Below are positions 54,078 through 62,729 of a DNA stretch of 64,000 nucleotides, in pieces (the first letter of the stretch is position 1; each line of letters begins with the position of its first letter). Below the pieces are notes generated by a model. That model was not told the origin of the DNA. It did no database searches and saw only the letters and a list, made by a program, of their open reading frames with translations. The translations under genes and the position numbers were made by a program. The stretch comes from Candidatus Zixiibacteriota bacterium (GTDB taxonomy: Bacteria; Zixibacteria; MSB-5A5; GN15; JAAZOE01): assembly GCA_030668485.1 (NCBI GenBank), contig DAOUTW010000017.1, positions 1 through 64,000 on the forward strand, given 5' to 3'.

Positions 54078-54887
54078 ATGGGAAGAGCGTTTGAAACAGA
54101 TATAGCCGCCGCACGGCTGCAAAGGTTTATTTCCGACTTCATGGCCAAAAACGCCCATTCACAGGTGGTCATCGGCCTTTCCGGCGGCGTCGATTCGGCT
54201 TTATCAGCCACCCTGGGAGCTCAGGCTCTGGGGGCTGAGAATATCCTGGCCCTGATAATGCCGTACCGAACTTCCTCTCCGGAATCGGAACAAGATGCCA
54301 TAACGCTGGCATCGGGACTTGGCATCGCCACCGAGAAAATCGACTTGACAGCTATGATCGATGCCTACTTTGGTGATAATGAGATTTCTCCCCTGCGCCG
54401 AGGCAACAAACTGGCCCGAGAGAGGATGTCGATTCTCTTTGATATCGCCGCCCGCGACGGGCGGATGGTCCTCGGGACATCGAATAAAACCGAAATCAGC
54501 CTCGGTTATTCCACCTGGTATGGCGACTCGGCCTGTTCCTTCAATCCGATCGGCGGCCTCTATAAACGCGAGGTGCGCGAAATGGCATCGCATCTGGGCG
54601 TTCCCCGCCGGATAATAAACAAAAACCCGACCGCCGACCTCTGGCCGGGACAAACCGACGAGGGCGAATTGGGTATCAGCTACGACCTGGCCGATAGAGT
54701 TTTGTATAAAATCATTGAAGAAGGCGAACGCTCCCTCACCAGATTGCTGAAAACCTGTGCCGATGAGAAAACGATACAACTCATCGTCGATCGCATCAAC
54801 CGCTTCACCTTCAAGCGTTCCTTGCCGGTCACAGACTTACTGGAGGGAAAACCGGTTCCCGCGGAGGTAAAGCTCACCGATGCCTGA
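54078..54887 (+). CDS. nadE: NH3-dependent NAD+ synthetase
   Basis: NadE amidates nicotinate adenine dinucleotide to NAD+. The 269-aa protein has the PP-loop VIGLSGGVDSALSATLGAQA, LIMPYRTSSPESEQDA, LGTSNKTEISLGYSTWYGDS and KREVREMASHLGVP followed by ADLWPGQTDEGELG. It lacks the N-terminal glutaminase domain, so it uses ammonia or a separate amidase. It is the first of five overlapping or abutting genes; rsmI begins inside its last 8 bp. nadA (quinolinate synthase) at 61.5 kb belongs to the same pathway. Confidence 0.95.
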   Translation: MGRAFETDIAAARLQRFISDFMAKNAHSQVVIGLSGGVDSALSATLGAQALGAENILALIMPYRTSSPESEQDAITLASGLGIATEKIDLTAMIDAYFGDNEISPLRRGNKLARERMSILFDIAARDGRMVLGTSNKTEISLGYSTWYGDSACSFNPIGGLYKREVREMASHLGVPRRIINKNPTADLWPGQTDEGELGISYDLADRVLYKIIEEGERSLTRLLKTCADEKTIQLIVDRINRFTFKRSLPVTDLLEGKPVPAEVKLTDA

Positions 54888-55584
54888 TGCTGGCGACTCA
54901 CATGGTAAATTATATCTGGTGCCGACCCCGGTCGGAAACCTGCAGGATATCACCCTGCGGGCCCTGGAGATACTTAAGGAAGTCGACCTGATCGCGTGTG
55001 AGGATACTCGGCGAAGCGGGCAGCTTCTGGCTCATTTCGGGATAAAAAATAAAAAAATCAGCTATTTCGAACATAACGAAGTAAAACGAGTACCGCAGAT
55101 AATTTCGGAACTAAAAGGCGGCCTTTCGGTTGCGGTCGTCTCGGACGGAGGCAGCCCGGGATTGTCCGATCCGGCTTACCGTTTGGTATCTGCGGCGGTC
55201 GAAGAAAAGATTATTGTCGAATCTCTGCCGGGACCGAATGCTTTAATTCCGGCTCTGACGGCATCGGGACTGCCAACCGACCGCTTTTTCTTTGAGGGAT
55301 TCCTGCCGGTTAAATCGGGCAAGCGAAAAAAACGTCTCGAACAACTCCGGGAATTCCCGCATACCGTGGTTATTTATGAGTCGGTCCATCGGATTTTGAA
55401 AGCGCTCAAAGATATCTCCGATATTTTCGACGACCGGCCGGTATGCCTCGGACGGGAAATCAGCAAAATGCACGAGGAATATATCCGGGGAACGGCGGCT
55501 GAAATCGCCGCATCATTTGAGAATGTCAAACCCAGAGGAGAGTTTGTAATTGTCATCGCAGGTAATCGAGAAACTAAAAGATAA
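54880..55584 (+). CDS. rsmI: 16S rRNA (cytidine-1402-2'-O)-methyltransferase
   Basis: RsmI methylates C1402 in the decoding centre of 16S rRNA. The 234-aa sequence shows KLYLVPTPVGNLQDITLRAL, the CEDTRRSGQLLAHFGI motif, VVSDGGSPGLSDPAYRLV, SLPGPNALIPALTASGLPTD and FEGFLPVKSGKR, followed by LCLGREISKMHEEY-like VCLGREISKMHEEYIRGT. The SAM-binding tetrapyrrole-methylase fold is complete. It overlaps nadE by 8 bp and the next gene by about 35 bp. Confidence 0.95.
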   Translation: MPDAGDSHGKLYLVPTPVGNLQDITLRALEILKEVDLIACEDTRRSGQLLAHFGIKNKKISYFEHNEVKRVPQIISELKGGLSVAVVSDGGSPGLSDPAYRLVSAAVEEKIIVESLPGPNALIPALTASGLPTDRFFFEGFLPVKSGKRKKRLEQLREFPHTVVIYESVHRILKALKDISDIFDDRPVCLGREISKMHEEYIRGTAAEIAASFENVKPRGEFVIVIAGNRETKR

Positions 55585-56524
55585 ACCGCATCTGTTCGAA
55601 CGCTTTTTCCGACGACTGCTGCCGTTTGATCATCTGATCATGATTTATTGCTGGATAATAATTATTCTGACCGTAAACTTCGCCCGACCGATCGGCGATT
55701 ACCTCGGCCTTCTCCTTTTTCACGGCGGCACGATAGTAATGATAATCGTGATGGCCAAATTCGTACGTTCGCTGGAAAATCGTCTGGTTTTCTTCATCCG
55801 CATCCTCTACCCGATTATCCTGATGACTTTTTTCTATCAATTCAGCGGCAAGCTGGTTCAAGTGGTTGTGCCGTGGCTGTTCGATGAACAGCTCGCCATG
55901 CTGGAAAAGGCGGTCCTGGGTGTCCATCCGACTCTTTGGCTCGATCCTGGATCAATTCATGTAATTATAACGGAACTACTTTCCGCCGCCTATTTCTCCT
56001 ACTATTTCATGATCCCAGGTCTGGCCCTCGTGCTATTCTTAGGCAAAAAAGATCGCGAACTGAGGCGCTTCGTCACCGCCACCTGCGTCACCTTCTTCGC
56101 CTCATACCTGATATTTATCTTCTATCCGGTCGCCGGCCCTCGCTTTTATTTCGCCGGGATGTATATCAATGAACTGACCGGACCGATTTTCCGTCCCCTG
56201 GTGAATCTGATCATCGATAATGCCGCCTTCAAAGGCGGCGCCATGCCGTCATCGCATGTGGCCGAGGCGATAATAGTTATGATGTTCGCCATTCGCAGCT
56301 ACGGGCGCAAAGCTTACTTCCTGATTCCCATTGTCATCGGCCTCGCTATGGGAACCATCTATGGCCGTTTCCATTTCGCATCCGACGTTGTCGTCGGCGC
56401 TGTCCTGGCCTTCATAATTTATTGGTTTACTCTGAAATTCTATCCGACACAAAAGGATTTCTCGCGCAAATGGAAATTGTCGGATTTTGACAAAAAGGTA
56501 ATGTATGTGTCGGACTCTCTTTAA
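55550..56524 (+). CDS. PAP2 family membrane phosphatase
   Basis: The 324-aa protein has about eight membrane segments and the PAP2 signature: MPSSHVAEAIIVMMF (SxxHxxxA with catalytic His) and GRFHFASDVVVGAVL (second His and Asp). The upstream KxxxxxxRP block is present less clearly (PVAGPRFYFAGMYI). Such enzymes remove phosphate from lipids such as undecaprenyl diphosphate or phosphatidic acid, or make inositol-phospholipids. The TTG at 55550 lies inside rsmI and has GGAG upstream at fair spacing; no better ATG keeps the N-terminal part. It overlaps lgt by about 20 bp. Confidence 0.85.
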   Translation: MSSQVIEKLKDKPHLFERFFRRLLPFDHLIMIYCWIIIILTVNFARPIGDYLGLLLFHGGTIVMIIVMAKFVRSLENRLVFFIRILYPIILMTFFYQFSGKLVQVVVPWLFDEQLAMLEKAVLGVHPTLWLDPGSIHVIITELLSAAYFSYYFMIPGLALVLFLGKKDRELRRFVTATCVTFFASYLIFIFYPVAGPRFYFAGMYINELTGPIFRPLVNLIIDNAAFKGGAMPSSHVAEAIIVMMFAIRSYGRKAYFLIPIVIGLAMGTIYGRFHFASDVVVGAVLAFIIYWFTLKFYPTQKDFSRKWKLSDFDKKVMYVSDSL

Positions 56525-57326
56525 TATTGGACCGGTTGGAATCCATACCTATGGATTGATGCTGGCGATCGCTTTCTTTGCCGGCCTCTGGTATATAAAA
56601 CGGCGCCACGAGGTGGAACGTCTCCCCTTCGATAAGATGCTCAACGTCGCCTATATTTTAATTTTCTGTGGAGTTATAGGCGGTCGTCTCGGCTATGTCC
56701 TCTTGCACCTCACCGAATTCTCAGCCGACCCGTTCTCAGCCATCAATCCATTCCAGGGCGGACGCTTTGGAATCGCCGGACTCAACCTCTACGGCGGCGT
56801 CCTTCTGGCACTGGCGGCGGTGTGGATCTACCTCAGGATCAAAAAACTCCCATGGCTGGCTGTCTTCGACATGCTCGCCCCGGTCGTCGGTCTCGGTATC
56901 GGACTGGGACGAATCGGATGCTTCCTCAACGGCTGCTGCTTCGGCACTCCCAGCAATTTACCCTGGGCTATCACCTTCCCCGAAGGCTCCATTCCCGATT
57001 ATATCTTCCCTCATCAGGCGCTGCATCCGGCCCAATTGTATTCTTCGCTCTACGGCTTCCTCCTTTTCATCTTTCTCCATAATTTCCTGAAGCGAAAACG
57101 ATTCGATGGCCAGGTGGTGGCGATCTATTTAATGGTCGAGGCGCTCTTCCGTTATTCCATCGAGTATGTTCGCTATTATGAAACTGAAATGCGTTTCTCA
57201 TTTCTCGGTATGGACCCGACTTGGAATCAGGTCGTATCGATTATGCTTTTCGCCCTCGGTCTGATTTTCTACCTGAAAGCCCCGAGGATAATGTACCGGA
57301 CCTCGGAGGTGGCCCAAAAGCCTTGA
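56505..57326 (+). CDS. lgt: Prolipoprotein diacylglyceryl transferase
   Basis: Lgt transfers diacylglycerol to the lipobox Cys of prolipoproteins at the inner membrane. The 273-aa protein has the usual seven membrane segments, GPVGIHTYGLMLAIAFFAGL near the start, GGRLGYVLLH, GLNLYGGVLLALAAVWIYLR, and the variant signature GLGRIGCFLNGCCFG (GRxGNFxN region with Cys residues), followed by HPAQLYSSLYGFLLF. The start overlaps the PAP2 gene. This enzyme would process the many lipoproteins encoded in the window. Confidence 0.93.
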   Translation: MCRTLFNIGPVGIHTYGLMLAIAFFAGLWYIKRRHEVERLPFDKMLNVAYILIFCGVIGGRLGYVLLHLTEFSADPFSAINPFQGGRFGIAGLNLYGGVLLALAAVWIYLRIKKLPWLAVFDMLAPVVGLGIGLGRIGCFLNGCCFGTPSNLPWAITFPEGSIPDYIFPHQALHPAQLYSSLYGFLLFIFLHNFLKRKRFDGQVVAIYLMVEALFRYSIEYVRYYETEMRFSFLGMDPTWNQVVSIMLFALGLIFYLKAPRIMYRTSEVAQKP

Positions 57327-57327
57327 T

Positions 57328-58221
57328 ATGACCGCGCCGAAGACAGATCGCCTCCGCGGAGATTTGTGGGCGGTCGTATCGGCCTCAGCCACCGGTGGCG
57401 GGTTTATCGCCGCCAAGGCGGCAATGGAGAGTATCACCACTCTCACCTTCAACGCCTATATGTTCTTTATCGGGTCTGTCATCATCCTGATCGATGCCTC
57501 CATCAGCGGCAAACTGCGTGAAACCCTGGTTGTAACTCGTAGGCAATTATTCTTCCTGTTTATCATAGCGGTCATCTTCTGCGGCAGTACCTTCTGCCTT
57601 TTCACCGCCATATCATTATCCGAACCGGCCACCGTCTCATTCTTATCGCGACTGGAACTGATCTTCATTATCCTGTTCGCCATGATATTTCTAAAGGAAC
57701 GGATCAACCCGGCCGAATCGATCGGCCTGCTGCTTGTCATTGCCGGAATTATCGTCATGCGCTATGGCGCCTCGGTGGAATTATCAAAAGCAGTCGCCCT
57801 GGTAACGGGAGCATCGGTTCTTTTCGGGGCTGCTGAAGTCTTGATTAAATCGCAGATACGCTGGATCAATTACCGGACTTTTATTTTCTATCGCGGAATA
57901 TTCATGTCGGCTATTTTTCTGATAGTCGGATTAGTATTTGATCGGATCACATGGGTTACCGATGGCAAGCTTTTGTTGATTCTTGTCGCCGCCGGATTTT
58001 TCCTGCCGTATCTCGGCCGCCTCGGATACATCAAGGCCATGAAGTATATCAATATCTCGCGGGCTTCTATCATTAACCAAAGCCAGCCGTTCTTCGCCGC
58101 TGCCGCCGCTTTAGCAATCCTCGGCACCTTCCCTCCCATGAAGGAAATAGTCGGCGGCCTCCTGATCGTCGCCGGAGTAATAACGATTAAGTTGATTGAG
58201 AAACGGCGGGCATTGACATAA
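57328..58221 (+). CDS. EamA family (DMT) transporter
   Basis: The 297-aa protein has ten predicted membrane helices in two homologous halves of about 140 residues. Each half contains an EamA-type core, such as AISLSEPATVSFLSRLELIF and FLKERINPAESIGLLLVIAG in the first and INISRASIINQSQPFFAAAA in the second. Such drug/metabolite transporters export or import amino acids, sugars or other small molecules; substrate is not deducible. The ATG lies 1 bp after the lgt stop, so it is co-translated as the last gene of the nadE run. Confidence 0.88.
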   Translation: MTAPKTDRLRGDLWAVVSASATGGGFIAAKAAMESITTLTFNAYMFFIGSVIILIDASISGKLRETLVVTRRQLFFLFIIAVIFCGSTFCLFTAISLSEPATVSFLSRLELIFIILFAMIFLKERINPAESIGLLLVIAGIIVMRYGASVELSKAVALVTGASVLFGAAEVLIKSQIRWINYRTFIFYRGIFMSAIFLIVGLVFDRITWVTDGKLLLILVAAGFFLPYLGRLGYIKAMKYINISRASIINQSQPFFAAAAALAILGTFPPMKEIVGGLLIVAGVITIKLIEKRRALT

Positions 58222-58239
58222 TGGGTGGCCCGGGTCTTT

Positions 58240-58393
58240 AGGGCTTGTTGAAAAAGTCGGTTAGAAGTTATTGATGGAAAGCTCATTTAAATATTTGAGG
58301 TCTGGCCCCTATTAAGCGCGGCGATCACTGAGAAAATATTCGCACCGCAAGCGGTGCGGCACCCAATTCTGAAAGGTTTATCAACAAGCCCTT
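58240..58393. repeat. MITE-like element with 12-bp terminal inverted repeats
   Basis: AGGGCTTGTTGA at 58240-58251 is repeated in inverse (TCAACAAGCCCT) at 58381-58392, enclosing about 150 bp with no gene. Inside is the palindrome GCACCGC-AA-GCGGTGC near 58350. The outer sequences TTT and TTTA are also similar. This looks like a non-autonomous mobile element or its remnant. No target-site duplication is obvious beyond CTTTA/TTTAG traces. Confidence 0.6.
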
Positions 58394-58417
58394 TAGAGGT
58401 GGGAATTATCCCCCGCC

Positions 58418-58441
58418 CGGTCGGGAACCCCTTCCCGACCG
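58418..58441. repeat. Perfect 10-bp palindrome
   Basis: CGGTCGGGAA and TTCCCGACCG around a CCCC loop. There is no T-tract; it resembles the other GC-rich intergenic palindromes. Confidence 0.55.
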
Positions 58442-58454
58442 AATAAGCCAGATA

Positions 58455-58489
58455 CAAGAAAGGCGTCACCCGTCGCGGCGGGTGACGCC
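58455..58489 (-). terminator. Terminator of the fabL-like gene
   Basis: On the minus strand GGCGTCACCCG and CGGGTGACGCC form an 11-bp stem around a 6-nt loop, followed by TTTCTTGTATC. It lies 60 bp after the stop codon of the reductase gene. Confidence 0.75.
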
Positions 58490-58550
58490 GTAAAAATCTA
58501 ATTACACGACTCTGGGTCAGCCACGCATCAACCAAAGAGTGGCCCTGCCA

Positions 58551-59309
58551 CTACGCCAGCGAATAGCCTCCGTCGACGATGATGGTCTGGCCGGTTATCC
58601 AGCCTGCCTTGGGGCTGGCAAGGAACAACACCACGTCAGCCACCTCCTGTGGCGTCCCGATCCGGTCAAACGGCGTCCGGCGGACCACTTCCTTGACCAT
58701 ATCCTCATAATTGGGGAAACTCGACAAAGCATTGGTATCGATAAACCCGCCGGATACACAATTGACGGTAATACGACGAGGCGCCAGCTCATAGGCCAGA
58801 TATTTCGTGATATTCTCAATCGCCGCCTTGGATACACCGATAGCGGCATAGCCGGGGATATAACGATGTGAACCAAGCGATGACAGTGAAACCACCCGGG
58901 CATTGTCGGACATAATCGTAATCGCTTTCTGCACCAGCACCAGCAGCGCCTGAGCATTGGTGTTCATGGCGATATGCCATGACTTGTCATCGATGGCCAG
59001 AGCCGAAGAAAACATTCCCAGGGCGGCATTGGAAATCAAGATATCGAGTTTGCCGAATCGTTCTTTGATTTTTTCAACAATCGGCGGGATTTGATCATGT
59101 TTGCCGATATTGGCACGGTGAGCATAGCTTTCCACTCCATAAGACTTAATCTTCTTCACCGCCTCATCGGCCGCATCACGACTGCGGAAATAATTGACAA
59201 CGACATTCGCTCCCTGCTCGGCCAAACCCAGAGCGGTGGCCAGACCTATCCCTTTGGTGCCGCCGGTAACCAGAGCCGTTTTTCCCGCCAGCATTTTGCG
59301 CTCATCCAT
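58551..59309 (-). CDS. fabL: FabL-like enoyl-ACP reductase (SDR family)
   Basis: The 252-aa NADPH-dependent SDR has GKTALVTGGTKGIGLATALG and the active-site region SLSSLGSHRYIPGYAAIGVS with Tyr and Lys (YAAIGVSKAA). It also shows the stretch AVSGG-like NCVSGGFIDTNALSSFPN, followed by VDGGYSLA at the end. These blocks match my memory of Bacillus FabL better than FabG, notably SLGS, VSGGxIDTxALxxFPN and NTNAQALLxLVQKA. It would carry out the last reduction in fatty acid elongation. GAAGGGG precedes the ATG. A FabG-like or other SDR function cannot be excluded from sequence alone. Confidence 0.78.
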   Translation of the reverse strand: MDERKMLAGKTALVTGGTKGIGLATALGLAEQGANVVVNYFRSRDAADEAVKKIKSYGVESYAHRANIGKHDQIPPIVEKIKERFGKLDILISNAALGMFSSALAIDDKSWHIAMNTNAQALLVLVQKAITIMSDNARVVSLSSLGSHRYIPGYAAIGVSKAAIENITKYLAYELAPRRITVNCVSGGFIDTNALSSFPNYEDMVKEVVRRTPFDRIGTPQEVADVVLFLASPKAGWITGQTIIVDGGYSLA

Positions 59310-59426
59310 GAATTACCCCTTCAACGAAATTTCATAATTTCCAATTAATATCAATACAACATCTAAATACGCGTTTTGTTCGATAAAAATTTGGATGTTA
59401 AAATGGATTTTGAATCGGAATGGAAA

Positions 59427-60122
59427 TCAGAGACTTTGCGACGATTCTTCCCCTTCGATCATTTCGGTCAATTCTTCCAGGTCAACCGTCTCGAATTTGG
59501 TTTCGAAAACGGCCGAATATTCCTCGGATAATTTAACAGAAAACTCCTCCGGGTCGATCTTTTTGCCCAGTTCCTTATAGGCGCTGGTCATTATCTCCGG
59601 TTTCAGCCCGCAGGGATGAATTGTGCCGAACTTTTTCAGGTCGGTGGTAAGATTAATCGCGGCGCCATGGAAGGATATCCATTGATTGACCGCGATACCG
59701 ATCGAGGCGATCTTGCGATCTTCCACCCACACTCCGGTATGCTCCGGATTACGATTGCAGGCCAGACCGTATCCGGCGAAAGCCCTGATAATCCCTTCCT
59801 GAATATCATTGACGAATTTGTGCAGATCTTTGCCGCGGCGTCCGATATCAATCACCGGATAAACCACCAACTGCCCCGGGCCATGATATGTCAACCCGCC
59901 TCCCCGTGTGATACGGAATAGCTCCACCCCTTTTACATCACATTGATCATCTTCGGGATAGTCGCGGCCAAGCGTGATCACATCGGGATGTTCCAGATAG
60001 AAAAGAGTATCACGGATCGTCCCTCCTCTGCGGTAGCGAACCATCCGTGTTTGCCAATCAAGAGCCGCCTTATATGGGCGGCTCCCGAGGTATATTTGCC
60101 ATCCGTGAAAGCGTGGTTTCAT
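59427..60122 (-). CDS. lipB: Octanoyl-[ACP]:protein N-octanoyltransferase
   Basis: LipB attaches octanoate to lipoyl domains, the first step of lipoate synthesis. The 231-aa sequence contains ITRGGGLTYHGPGQLVVYPV, the catalytic Lys in DRKIASIGIAVNQWISFHG and the acyl-accepting Cys in GTIHPCGLKPEIMTS. The C-terminal tail is acidic. It starts in a TAATG overlap with the stop of the E2 gene upstream, so it is translationally coupled to a protein it modifies, the lipoyl-bearing E2. Confidence 0.94.
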   Translation of the reverse strand: MKPRFHGWQIYLGSRPYKAALDWQTRMVRYRRGGTIRDTLFYLEHPDVITLGRDYPEDDQCDVKGVELFRITRGGGLTYHGPGQLVVYPVIDIGRRGKDLHKFVNDIQEGIIRAFAGYGLACNRNPEHTGVWVEDRKIASIGIAVNQWISFHGAAINLTTDLKKFGTIHPCGLKPEIMTSAYKELGKKIDPEEFSVKLSEEYSAVFETKFETVDLEELTEMIEGEESSQSL

Positions 60123-61384
60123 TAACGAAGTCTCAAAAGCAGCGATGCCGGGTTTTCCAAAAAGCCTATCACCATGTGGAGGAATTGTACCGCAATATGG
60201 CCGTCGATCAGACGATGATCGAACGACAGGCCGAAAGTCGACATGTGGCGAATCACGATTTCACCGTTGCGGACCACCGGCTTCTCGGAAATATTATGAA
60301 TTCCGAGAATTGCCACCTGCGGCTGATTGATCACCGGTGTCGATGCCGTCGCACCGAACATCCCGGCATTGGTGAGAGTGAACGTCCCGCCCTGAACCTC
60401 ATCGAGGGTCAACTGCTCGTCGCGAGCCCGTGTTCCGAGATCGTTGACCTCAATCGCCAGGTCGATTATCGATTTCTGGTCGACATTCTTAACGACCGGC
60501 ACGATCAAACCGTTTTCGCGAGCCACAGCGACACCGATGTTATAGTACTTCTTGAGGATAATTTCCGTATCGGTCAACGAGGCATTCATTGCCGGGAATT
60601 CTCTAAGCCCCTCGGCGGCGGCCTTCATTATAAAAGGCATATAAGTCAGTTTGGCGCCGTAGGTCGCCAGAAACTGATCTTTGTGCTCCTTGCGATATTC
60701 AACCAGGTTGGTGAAATCGCAATCTTCGAAGGTAGTCACATGCGCCGAAGTCTGCCGGGAACGAACCATATGCTCGGCGATCAATTTCCGGGGACCTTCC
60801 AGCGGCATTCTCTCTTCGGTCGCCCCTGCCGGCGCGGTAGCCGGTGGAGGCGTATATTTTGCAGCCGGTACAGCCGGCTTGGGCTGAGCAGCGCCGGCGA
60901 CTGTCGATCTGGCCGCAGCGGCCTTCTCCACATCTTCTCTGGTTATCCTGCCATCGGTGCCGGTTCCGGCTATCGTCGCGGCATCGAGGCCATAGTCACG
61001 GATAAGTTTGCGAACTGCCGGAGCCATCTTCGCCTTTTTGCCGGAGGGAACCGGAGCGGTTGCACCGGCGGGAGCTTTCTTCGCTGGAGCGGCTTTTGCG
61101 GGGGCGGGAGCATCTTTTTTCTTCTCGGCCGGAGCAGGCACCGCACCTTTGGCGGCGATAGTGCAGAGCAGTTGGCCCACCGGAACCAGATCGCCCGGCT
61201 GAGCCTGAATCTTTTCGATCACACCCTCAACCTCGGACGGGATCTCGACATTGACTTTATCGGTCATGATTTCAACCAGCGGCTGATTGACTTTTACTTT
61301 ATCGCCTTCGGCCACCTTCCATTCGACGATGGTCCCTTCCAGAACCGATTCGCCCATCTGCGGAACGACAACTTCAAAAGCCAT
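60122..61384 (-). CDS. Dihydrolipoamide acyltransferase (E2) of a 2-oxo acid dehydrogenase complex
   Basis: The 420-aa E2 has one lipoyl domain with the modified Lys in IMTDKVNVEIPSE (K43), an Ala/Pro/Lys-rich linker, a peripheral-subunit-binding domain (VRKLIRDYGLDAATIAGTGT then DGRITREDVEKAA) and a C-terminal catalytic domain ending in LSFDHRLIDGHIAVQFL with the catalytic His. The lack of E1 and E3 in the window means the substrate (pyruvate, branched-chain keto acid or other) cannot be set; the domain style resembles branched-chain E2. It is followed directly by lipB. Confidence 0.9.
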   Translation of the reverse strand: MAFEVVVPQMGESVLEGTIVEWKVAEGDKVKVNQPLVEIMTDKVNVEIPSEVEGVIEKIQAQPGDLVPVGQLLCTIAAKGAVPAPAEKKKDAPAPAKAAPAKKAPAGATAPVPSGKKAKMAPAVRKLIRDYGLDAATIAGTGTDGRITREDVEKAAAARSTVAGAAQPKPAVPAAKYTPPPATAPAGATEERMPLEGPRKLIAEHMVRSRQTSAHVTTFEDCDFTNLVEYRKEHKDQFLATYGAKLTYMPFIMKAAAEGLREFPAMNASLTDTEIILKKYYNIGVAVARENGLIVPVVKNVDQKSIIDLAIEVNDLGTRARDEQLTLDEVQGGTFTLTNAGMFGATASTPVINQPQVAILGIHNISEKPVVRNGEIVIRHMSTFGLSFDHRLIDGHIAVQFLHMVIGFLENPASLLLRLR

Positions 61385-61512
61385 ATAACCTCCGTGACTT
61401 ATTTTTCATCATATTTTCAACAACCGGGCGCTTCAAATTTATTCGGAAGATAAGGCCTCGGACCGGCTGATATAATTTCCTGACTCCCCCTGTCTCACTC
61501 GATACTTGGCGA

Positions 61513-62592
61513 TTAATAAACTTCCAGCATGCGATTCAAAGCCAGACGTGCGTCGGCCTTAATATCATCGGGAACAATAATGCGATCAAAGGTATTTAAA
61601 TTTTCCACCGTATTGGCCAGATCGGATAACGTCGTCCGGTACATATTGGCGCACACCGGGCAGGTTTGTCCCGAAAGTTCGAATATCTTTTTGTCCTGAT
61701 GCTGATGAGCCATACGATTTATCAGGTTGATCTCGGTGCCGATGGCGATAGTCGCTCCGGGCGGCTGTTCCTCGATATAATTGACGATGAACTTTGTCGA
61801 ACCCGAGGCATCGGCGTTATCGACCACCTCCCACAGGCATTCCGGGTGAACCACCACTTTTACTCCGGGGAAATTCTTCCGTACCGATTCAATATGATGT
61901 AGTTTGAAATTGGTGTGAACGTGACAATGACCCTTCCAGAGGATCAATTTGGCTCGTCGCAGCCGGTCGGCGTCGATTCCGCCCGCCTCCGAACGGAAAT
62001 CCCAGACGGCGATTTCATCGTCATTCAGACCCATCCACCGCCCGACATTATATCCAAGATTTTCATCGGGGAAGAAAAACAGCTTCTCGGCCCGATTGTA
62101 AATCCATTCATACGCCGCTTTCGCATTGGATGAGGTACAAATCATTCCCCCCTCACGACCGCAAAAAGCTTTCAACTTGGCGGCAGAATTCATATATGAC
62201 AATGGCAGAGTCTTCTCGGCAATGCCAATCTCCTGCAAGAATTCCCATGCTGCCATAACATCGTCGATATCGGCCATATCGGCCATCGGACATCCGGCCA
62301 ACGGATTGGGCAAAAACACTTTCTGATGGTCGCCCGACACAATATCAGCCGATTCGGCCATAAAGTGAACTCCGCAAAAGACAATAAACTCAGAATCGCG
62401 GCGTTGAGAGGCGGTTTTGGAAAGGTCATAGGAATCGCCGATAAAATCGCCCATAAGAGCCACTTCCAGCCTTTGGTAGTGATGAGCAAGGATGGTTAAT
62501 CGTTTACCATGAATCTTTTTGGCGTCTAAAATAATCTGACGCAACTCTTCATCGGTCGCCTGACGGTATTTATCCGGTACTGCCAAATGCAT
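61513..62592 (-). CDS. nadA: Quinolinate synthase
   Basis: NadA condenses iminoaspartate and dihydroxyacetone phosphate to quinolinate for NAD. The 359-aa protein shows LAHHYQRLEVALMGDFIGDS, the first 4Fe-4S Cys in FCGVHFMAESADI, MADMADIDDVMAAWEFLQEI, HPECLWEVVDNADASGST (second Cys) and QTCPVCANMYRTTLSDLA (third Cys). These three cysteines are the standard cluster ligands. The long N-terminal form is typical of one NadA group. It lies 137 bp downstream of the tandem peroxiredoxin genes on the same strand. Confidence 0.95.
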   Translation of the reverse strand: MHLAVPDKYRQATDEELRQIILDAKKIHGKRLTILAHHYQRLEVALMGDFIGDSYDLSKTASQRRDSEFIVFCGVHFMAESADIVSGDHQKVFLPNPLAGCPMADMADIDDVMAAWEFLQEIGIAEKTLPLSYMNSAAKLKAFCGREGGMICTSSNAKAAYEWIYNRAEKLFFFPDENLGYNVGRWMGLNDDEIAVWDFRSEAGGIDADRLRRAKLILWKGHCHVHTNFKLHHIESVRKNFPGVKVVVHPECLWEVVDNADASGSTKFIVNYIEEQPPGATIAIGTEINLINRMAHQHQDKKIFELSGQTCPVCANMYRTTLSDLANTVENLNTFDRIIVPDDIKADARLALNRMLEVY

Positions 62593-62729
62593 AGCCTACA
62601 AACCTTATATATAATTTCCCATAATATACGCATCAAGCCGACGGTAAATGGAAAATTATCGCCTTTTGCGGGTAAATTATATAGTTTTTGCCGATTCGTC
62701 AAGCCCTTGCTTGCCAGGACATAATTTTA

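Noticed and set aside
60047-61453. Long plus-strand open frame opposite the E2 gene
   Set aside because: Antisense shadow caused by the codon bias of the E2 gene; composition is not protein-like.
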